Below, one piece after another: positions 5,289-10,449 of a DNA stretch of 10,449 nt. The translations under genes and the position numbers were made by a program. The DNA is taken from positions 1-10,449 of the forward strand of contig JAUWHC010000054.1 of the NCBI GenBank assembly GCA_030606095.1, in the 5' to 3' direction. Numbering within the stretch: position 1 is the first letter of the stretch; each line of letters opens with the position of its first letter. The stretch comes from Promethearchaeota archaeon (lineage in GTDB: Archaea; Asgardarchaeota; Lokiarchaeia; Sigyniarchaeales; SOKP01). The notes beneath the pieces are model-generated. The model was not told the DNA's origin. It searched no databases and worked only from the letters and a program-made list of their open reading frames with translations.

Positions 5289-5999
5289 ATGACAATTTCA
5301 ATACAAAAGGAATCGCCCGTATTGGTGGTAAGAGATTTAAAGAAAATATATCAAATGGGTGAGATTCAAATACATGCTTTAAATGGAGTGAACTTTAACG
5401 TTTACCCCGGTGATTTTATTGCCCTAATGGGAACATCTGGTTCTGGAAAGACTACTTTATTGAATTTAATTAGTGGGCTTGATTCAATTTCATCTGGCGC
5501 TATATTATTGGAAGGTGTTAATTTAGCAGATATGAAAGATAAAGATTTGACTACTATTCGTCGAACGAGAATGGGCTTTATATTTCAATTTTATAATCTA
5601 ATACCTGTTTTAAGTGCTTATGAAAATGCAGAGCTGCTATTAAAAGTATTAAAAGTTCCAAAAAATGAGAGAAAGCAGAAAATATTAAGATTAATGGATG
5701 AATTGGGATTAGGTGATCGAATAAATAATAAACCTAATCAATTATCGGGCGGTCAACAACAGAGAGTTGCGATTGCAAGAGCTCTTGCTTTAGATCCGGC
5801 GATAATCTTAGCAGATGAGCCAACGGGTAATTTAGACTCGAAAACTACCGAAAATGTAATGGAAAGTCTAAAAAAACTGAATCGTGATTACAATAAAACG
5901 ATAATTATGGTAACTCATGATAAAGATTTAGCAAAATATTGTACAAGAGCATTAATTATGCATGATGGACAAATAATTAAAGAAGAATCTTTACTTTAG
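5289..5999 (+). CDS. ABC transporter ATP-binding protein, MacB/LolD type, 236 aa
   Basis: This is a complete nucleotide-binding subunit that would hydrolyse ATP on the cytoplasmic face to drive the permease encoded next. All family motifs are intact: Walker A G48-TSGSGK54-TT; Q-loop Gln100 (FIFQFYNLIP); signature LSGGQQQ 152-158; Walker B IILADEP 172-178 with catalytic Glu177; D-loop NLD 181-183; switch His210 (VTHD). The FIFQFYNLIP Q-loop context and the short length are typical of the MacB/LolD/FtsE-like group, whose partners are FtsX-fold permeases; the neighbour is exactly that. These systems are mechanotransmitters or exporters acting on substrates outside the membrane (lipoproteins, peptides, lipids), not importers. 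Substrate cannot be read from the sequence. The permease gene follows after 16 nt. Confidence 0.96.
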   Translation: MTISIQKESPVLVVRDLKKIYQMGEIQIHALNGVNFNVYPGDFIALMGTSGSGKTTLLNLISGLDSISSGAILLEGVNLADMKDKDLTTIRRTRMGFIFQFYNLIPVLSAYENAELLLKVLKVPKNERKQKILRLMDELGLGDRINNKPNQLSGGQQQRVAIARALALDPAIILADEPTGNLDSKTTENVMESLKKLNRDYNKTIIMVTHDKDLAKYCTRALIMHDGQIIKEESLL

Positions 6000-6015
6000 C
6001 TTAAGAGGGAAATTT

Positions 6016-9000
6016 ATGTCTTTTTTCAAAATAGCGGCGAAAAATTTAGGAAGAAAAAAATCCCGTACAATATTAACTGTTGTAGCTATTGCTCTTGGTA
6101 CGGCTTTACTTGCGGGAATAGTTATCTTAAATGATTCTTACCTCGATAGTTATATTAATGGAGTTTCGGAGCAATTAGGATATACAGATTTAGGTTTTAA
6201 AAGACATCTAAACGTTTCAGATGGATATTTTACAATAAATGATTTTGAAAATCAAACAAATATTGAAGACATTGAGGGATATATTAGTAGCACCGGAAGA
6301 ATTGTTAACAAGCATATTTGCACAAATTTTGAAGGTATTTCAGAAAAGTATGCTTATGAAACAACATTTTTTGGAATAGATTTAGAAGGAGATATTGGCT
6401 ATGGTTATGCAGAAATTTTAGCTACTACTACCCAAGTTCAAAATCAATTAAGTAAAGAGCCTGATTCAATAGAACAAATTCTAGCTTTAAATTCGTCCTA
6501 TGTTGTTATTACTACTTGGGTTAAAGATGTGTATAATTTTCAATTAGGAGATACAATTTTGGTTCCTCATAGAATAGACAATTCAACTAGTTTTGATAAT
6601 TCAAACACATGGGAAAGATATGAAGTGGCAGCAATTATTAACGATTTAGGAGAGGGTAGAGATGTAAATTTTGATTATTCAAAGAATAAAACTACAGGTT
6701 CTTTTAAAACAAGAGCATTATACTTCCGAATATCTGAAACTCGTAAGATGATAAATTTAACAGCATCTAAAGTAAATTTATTATATGTTCATATCAATCT
6801 TGACAAAATAATAGAGATAGGAGAGGAAATACAAGAAACTTTACCTGCCGAATATTATGGTCATAATATTAAAGAAGGCGAATTAGAAAGTGTTTATGAT
6901 TCTGTTCAATCTATGCAAATGATTTTAATGATATTTACAATGATTTCTTTTATTATTGCAATTATGCTCACTTTAAATACACTTATGATGAGCGTTAACG
7001 AACAAAAATATGAAGTTGGAGTTCTAAGAGCAGAAGGAATTTATAAAAAAGAAATCTTTAAAATGTTTGTTTTTGAAGCGTTAATTTTATCATTATCAGG
7101 TACAGCCTTGGGAATTGTATTGGGTTTAATTTTAAGTCCAATATTGAAGGAAATGTTCTTTTCAACATTAATGGCAGGAGCAACATTCGATTTAGTTATA
7201 TCTATACAATTTACATCCCTCTTAATGGTGTTTGGATTTACGTTTATAATAAGTCTATTGATTGGCGTTCTTCCAGCTATTTTAGCAACAAAGATCCAAA
7301 TTATTGAAGCGATTCGGGGAATATCAACAGAGAAAAAAGGTAAAAAGATAAAAAAAGCTATTTTACCAATTATAGGTATAATTTTAATTATTATTGGATA
7401 TATTATCTTATTAAGAGCGAATAGAAGAATACAAATAACTTTAATTGGAATTATTCCATTTATTTTTGGTCTAATTATTTTATCGTCACTACTAATTCCT
7501 TTATTAAGTAAAGGATTTTCCTATCTTTTTGCGTTTTTCTTAGGACCATTTAGAAACGTAACAAATCAAAATTTAAAACGAGATCCTAACCAAACGAAAA
7601 TAACATTTATTATGTTTGGATTGGCAATATGTTTTCTTGTAATGGTGGCAAATACTCTTAATAGCATGGAGATTGTACAATATAATACAATACCTAGATA
7701 TTTAGGTGCTGATATTATAATAAATAGCGAGGGATCTACTTTTGGAATGGATGAGATTTTAATTCCAGATGTTGATGTAATTAATGGCTCAGTTGAGAAT
7801 GCTGCTTTATTGAGTACAATCCGAATTAAGGTTGATGATTACGGAACATGGGCTTCTGATCTAAATGACGAGCCGAAGATACAGTTGTATATAATAGAAG
7901 GGGGTAAATTTATTGACACCATAACAGAATCAGAAATGTATGGAGAACAGAAAGGTCAAGAAAAAGCCTTATTTAGAAATATAGATAACGAAGTCAATTC
8001 CACAATTATATGCAAACAATTAGTTGATAATGACCACTTGAATAAAGGAGTAGGGGATAAAATAACTATTGATTTAGGAATATATTCGTTCAATTTATCG
8101 ATTATTGGAATTACGGAATTTGTAAGTGGGTTTTCAGAAACTTGGGAAGAGCCTGGTGAGATTAAACCCATAGAGACAAAGGGTGATTATTGCGTATGGG
8201 TTTCTTGGCAAACAATTATTCCTTTAATTGATTTATATTTTGAAAATTCTATGCCTTTACCAGAAATAGACTTCCTTGTAAAAGGTGATGACCATGATTT
8301 TGATTTTTGGGATTTTCCAGTAATTAATCGAACTGAATTTAGAGATAAATTCACTCAATTCTTGCAAGATAAAGAATATAAAGATCACATTACCATTGCT
8401 GAACGAATATGGGATGAAAATAGAACTGCGGGGATAGCTAATAGCTTACATAGTGCTTTTTATTTATGGAATAATCAAGATAAGGTTGAGGATGTTCACA
8501 TTGCTTTTGAAAACACAGCATTAAAAGGAACAACAACTTTTGTTAATAAGAGACATAGTTGGTTCGAGACAGTTCAAGACGCGTTAGAAAATGGAACTTA
8601 TCAATGTGTAATAACAGTAGACATTCATAACTCTTTAGGGTTAGATATTGATGATAATGTATCTATTTGGTATTATAATATTTCTAAAGCTCTTGTAAGA
8701 CAGAATTTCACGATAGCTGGAGTAATTAATATATCTAGTACAATTGAGGCTGTAAATTTTCACTCTCAAAATCCTTATGTTGGCGGTAATTTTGATGTTG
8801 GATCAGATGATTCTACTGCGGTTATTGTCGATATTAAGTCAAATGCTTCATATTGTGAAAAACCTTTATATTTAGATCTATTAAATACTACGGGAGTATA
8901 TGAATTCTGGATAAAATTTGAAAATTCATCACATTATTTCACTCATCATTTAAAGGCAATTAGAGACTTGCAAGATTTCTTCGGTTCCGAGTATATTTTT

Positions 9001-9600
9001 GCAGATATGCGCTGGCTTTTTACACAGAAATTTGCTTATGCTCCAAAATGGTTAATACAAGTCGATCAAGAATCGGGATATACTCAAGAAGAAACGCTTG
9101 AAAGAATTAAGGAATTTCTATTATTGAATAAAATGCCTGTAATTACTTGGATGACTGTTGATGGACTTCGAGAAAAATATTCCGATCAAATCAACTTCCA
9201 AAAGAGTTTTTTTAATATTGTTCTTAGCTTTGCGTTAATAATAGCCATTCTTGGAATTATGATAAATATGTTAATATCAATATCAAATCGTAAAAGAGAG
9301 ATTGGTATGATGCGAGCTATTGGAATTTATAAAAAAGAGCTAATGAAAATGATATTAGGAGAAACTCTAATTCTTGTATTTTCAGGATTTCTAATAGGTA
9401 CAATAATGGGTACATTATCGGCAAATGAATTACTTTTAGGGCTACCTTTAGATGCTGTTTTTGATTTGAAACAATTTATTGATTATTCAATGGTAGCAAT
9501 TTTATTTGTGATTATATTTTTGGTCTCGATTGTTGCGGCTGCTTTACCAATATATCGAGTTATGAAGCTTGATGTAATTGAAGCTATAAGGGCTGTATAA
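6016..9600 (+). CDS. FtsX/MacB-type ABC permease, duplicated 10-TM form with two large external regions, 1194 aa
   Basis: Membrane partner of the ATPase encoded 16 nt upstream; the start has GAGGG (6005-6009) 6 nt before it. The N-terminal half has NLGRKKSRTILT then TM1 (about 18-39), an external domain (about 40-295), and an FtsX core with three helices (about 300-430) carrying EVGVLRAEG (333-341). Two to three linker helices follow (about 445-512). The C-terminal half repeats the scheme: NLKRDPNQTKIT and a helix (about 528-546), an external region of about 520 residues (546-1065), and a second FtsX core (about 1066-1190) carrying EIGMMRAIG (1095-1103). The two cores are clearly homologous, so one polypeptide probably supplies both permease halves. 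The second external region contains two 'G-D-x-I/V' beta-module motifs (about 678-686 and 876-885), against one in the first (176-184). It is longer than usual for 10-TM relatives. The substrate is unknown. Confidence 0.93.
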   Translation: MSFFKIAAKNLGRKKSRTILTVVAIALGTALLAGIVILNDSYLDSYINGVSEQLGYTDLGFKRHLNVSDGYFTINDFENQTNIEDIEGYISSTGRIVNKHICTNFEGISEKYAYETTFFGIDLEGDIGYGYAEILATTTQVQNQLSKEPDSIEQILALNSSYVVITTWVKDVYNFQLGDTILVPHRIDNSTSFDNSNTWERYEVAAIINDLGEGRDVNFDYSKNKTTGSFKTRALYFRISETRKMINLTASKVNLLYVHINLDKIIEIGEEIQETLPAEYYGHNIKEGELESVYDSVQSMQMILMIFTMISFIIAIMLTLNTLMMSVNEQKYEVGVLRAEGIYKKEIFKMFVFEALILSLSGTALGIVLGLILSPILKEMFFSTLMAGATFDLVISIQFTSLLMVFGFTFIISLLIGVLPAILATKIQIIEAIRGISTEKKGKKIKKAILPIIGIILIIIGYIILLRANRRIQITLIGIIPFIFGLIILSSLLIPLLSKGFSYLFAFFLGPFRNVTNQNLKRDPNQTKITFIMFGLAICFLVMVANTLNSMEIVQYNTIPRYLGADIIINSEGSTFGMDEILIPDVDVINGSVENAALLSTIRIKVDDYGTWASDLNDEPKIQLYIIEGGKFIDTITESEMYGEQKGQEKALFRNIDNEVNSTIICKQLVDNDHLNKGVGDKITIDLGIYSFNLSIIGITEFVSGFSETWEEPGEIKPIETKGDYCVWVSWQTIIPLIDLYFENSMPLPEIDFLVKGDDHDFDFWDFPVINRTEFRDKFTQFLQDKEYKDHITIAERIWDENRTAGIANSLHSAFYLWNNQDKVEDVHIAFENTALKGTTTFVNKRHSWFETVQDALENGTYQCVITVDIHNSLGLDIDDNVSIWYYNISKALVRQNFTIAGVINISSTIEAVNFHSQNPYVGGNFDVGSDDSTAVIVDIKSNASYCEKPLYLDLLNTTGVYEFWIKFENSSHYFTHHLKAIRDLQDFFGSEYIFADMRWLFTQKFAYAPKWLIQVDQESGYTQEETLERIKEFLLLNKMPVITWMTVDGLREKYSDQINFQKSFFNIVLSFALIIAILGIMINMLISISNRKREIGMMRAIGIYKKELMKMILGETLILVFSGFLIGTIMGTLSANELLLGLPLDAVFDLKQFIDYSMVAILFVIIFLVSIVAAALPIYRVMKLDVIEAIRAV

Positions 9601-9616
9601 TTTATTTTATTTTTTA
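9601..9616 (+). terminator. T-rich terminator after the permease gene
   Basis: T-rich sequence with a six-T run (9610-9615) starts immediately after the stop codon, without a stable stem. This is the usual archaeal intrinsic terminator form. It would end the ATPase-permease transcript. Confidence 0.5.
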
Positions 9617-9665
9617 TTAATTCATGAAAATTCTTAGATTATGAGATATCTAAAGTAGTTTGTGT

Positions 9666-9685
9666 GTGATTTGTTAAACAATCAC
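9666..9685. promoter_or_regulatory. Imperfect palindrome, possible operator of the flavodoxin-ferredoxin gene
   Basis: The arms GTGATT(T)GTT and AACAATCAC pair with one bulged T around a single central A. The site lies immediately upstream of the TATA-like stretch for the next gene, where a dimeric winged-helix regulator or activator could bind. Chance occurrence in AT-rich DNA is possible. Confidence 0.35.
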
Positions 9686-9687
9686 AA

Positions 9688-9699
9688 TATTTATTATAG
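9688..9699 (+). promoter_or_regulatory. TATA-like box for the flavodoxin-ferredoxin gene
   Basis: ATATTTATTATA lies about 30-40 nt before the ATG at 9729. Initiation about 25 nt downstream gives a leader of about 10 nt, consistent with the weak SD there. Confidence 0.4.
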
Positions 9700-9728
9700 G
9701 CTAAAAAATTAGTAAATATTGAGATTAT

Positions 9729-10449
9729 ATGAAAACTACAATCTATTATTTTTCTGGAACGGGTAATTCTTTGAAGATTGCGAGAGATGTTGCCGAAAGG
9801 TTGGAAGAATGCGAATTAGTTCCAATTGCGAAGGTTTGGCAACAAGATCAGCTTGCATCGACTAGTGAAAAAGTTGGTTTTATTTTTCCCTTGTATTATT
9901 TTGGACTTCCTAAAATTGTCTACGATTTTATAAATAACATAGAACTTGCTAAGTCCAACTATTTTTTTGCCGTGGTTACCCGGGCTGGAGATGCGGACGG
10001 AGCGCCTTTGCAACAGTTAGATAATATACTCGAAACGAAAACGAAAAAGCTTAACGCCGGATTTTTTATCAGAATGCCCAGTAATTTTATAATAGGCTAT
10101 AACACAGACTCAGAAGCCATACAAAAAGAGTTTTTTAAGAAAGCAATTAATCAGGTTGAAAAAATCACTAATATTTTAAAGGAAAACGGAGAAAGTTTTC
10201 AAAAAGAGACGAATATAAGCGAGAGAATGAACAATAAATTCCGTGATAAAGTTTACGCTAGCGATAAATCATTCTACGCTAACGAAAATTGTACTAATTG
10301 TGGTATATGTGAAAGTGTGTGTCCTGTTAATAATATCGTTCTTATAGAAGGCTTACCACAATGGCAACATAAATGTCAGCAATGTTTAGCGTGTATTAAT
10401 TTTTGTCCTGAGAAAGCAATTCAATTTGGTACTAAATCTTTAGAAACAG
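9729..10449 (+). CDS. EFR1-type flavodoxin/ferredoxin fusion protein, partial (240 residues, right edge)
   Basis: An electron-transfer protein combining an FMN-binding flavodoxin-like domain with a two-cluster bacterial-type ferredoxin. The flavodoxin phosphate loop is at residues 9-14 (SGTGNS, in IYYFSGTGNSLKIA), followed by VGFIFPLYYFGLP and a VVTRAGDADG segment. The ferredoxin part has C188-x2-C191-x2-C194-x3-C198-P and C216-x2-C219-x2-C222-x3-C226-P, both complete [4Fe-4S] motifs. The family is usually about 250-270 residues long, so only a short C-terminal end is missing. It is cytoplasmic, and its redox partners are unknown. It has its own promoter, separated from the ABC operon by a T-rich terminator. 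Its codons look somewhat less AT-biased than its neighbours' (more GCG, ACG and GGA), a weak hint of different origin or expression. The start ATG is the first in frame and opens directly on the first beta strand. Confidence 0.93.
   Translation, partial: MKTTIYYFSGTGNSLKIARDVAERLEECELVPIAKVWQQDQLASTSEKVGFIFPLYYFGLPKIVYDFINNIELAKSNYFFAVVTRAGDADGAPLQQLDNILETKTKKLNAGFFIRMPSNFIIGYNTDSEAIQKEFFKKAINQVEKITNILKENGESFQKETNISERMNNKFRDKVYASDKSFYANENCTNCGICESVCPVNNIVLIEGLPQWQHKCQQCLACINFCPEKAIQFGTKSLET

Noticed and set aside
7956..8171. Minus-strand open frame of 71 codons inside the permease gene
   Set aside because: Antisense shadow of a strongly supported gene, without SD, promoter or recognisable motif.
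9816..10013. Minus-strand open frame of 65 codons
   Set aside because: Antisense to the well-supported flavodoxin-ferredoxin gene; no motif or start signal.
1..10449. CRISPR array, tRNA or rRNA genes, insertion sequences
   Set aside because: No regularly spaced repeats, cloverleaf-like GC-rich segments or transposase-like frames were seen anywhere. The only dispersed repeat is the pair at 671-770 and 4391-4490, which encodes no transposase.

Overview
This is an AT-rich, archaeal-looking window. TATA-like boxes (TTTAAATA, ATATAAAT, TTTATATA types) lie 30-100 nt upstream of several starts. Some genes have strong Shine-Dalgarno sites and others have very short or SD-less leaders. Gene ends are followed by oligo-T tracts rather than stem-loop terminators. 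The gene set fits a low-GC archaeon, and an Asgard (Lokiarchaeia-like) lineage is my best guess: a small RING-type zinc protein, zinc-ribbon proteins, a multi-winged-helix regulator, Asp-rich secreted single-pass membrane proteins, a FtsX/MacB-type ABC exporter and a flavodoxin-ferredoxin fusion. The lineage is an inference; no rRNA or other marker gene is present.

Left part (1-861, minus-strand genes): the start of a gene running off the left edge (dimeric alpha/beta-barrel-like, low certainty), a 77-aa zinc-ribbon protein, and a 300-nt gap holding one copy of an about 110-bp non-coding repeat.

Central cassette (862-4318, all minus strand, read right to left): two tandem paralogous secreted or membrane-anchored proteins with EF-hand-like acidic loops (3143-4318, then 1566-2879), followed 23 nt later by a three-winged-helix DNA-binding protein (862-1542). 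Only the second paralogue carries a long cytoplasmic tail, and it sits directly before the regulator. A membrane sensor plus regulator pair is an attractive but unproven reading. The second copy of the repeat lies just upstream of the cassette (4381-4490), in direct orientation and 81% identical without gaps. The repeat therefore brackets the cassette, and in both copies its minus-strand downstream end runs into a TATA-like box.

Right part (4491-10449, plus-strand genes): a 105-aa zinc-ribbon plus RING/PHD-type C4HC3 protein; a two-gene ABC transporter operon (ATPase 5289-5999, then a 1194-aa duplicated FtsX-type permease with two large external regions); and a flavodoxin/2x[4Fe-4S] protein of the EFR1 type, cut by the right edge. 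A palindrome lies just upstream of that last gene's promoter.

The point most worth following up is the bracketing repeat together with the paralogue/regulator cassette. It could be a shared promoter-upstream control element, possibly an operator for the encoded winged-helix protein, or the scar of a recombination or insertion event.
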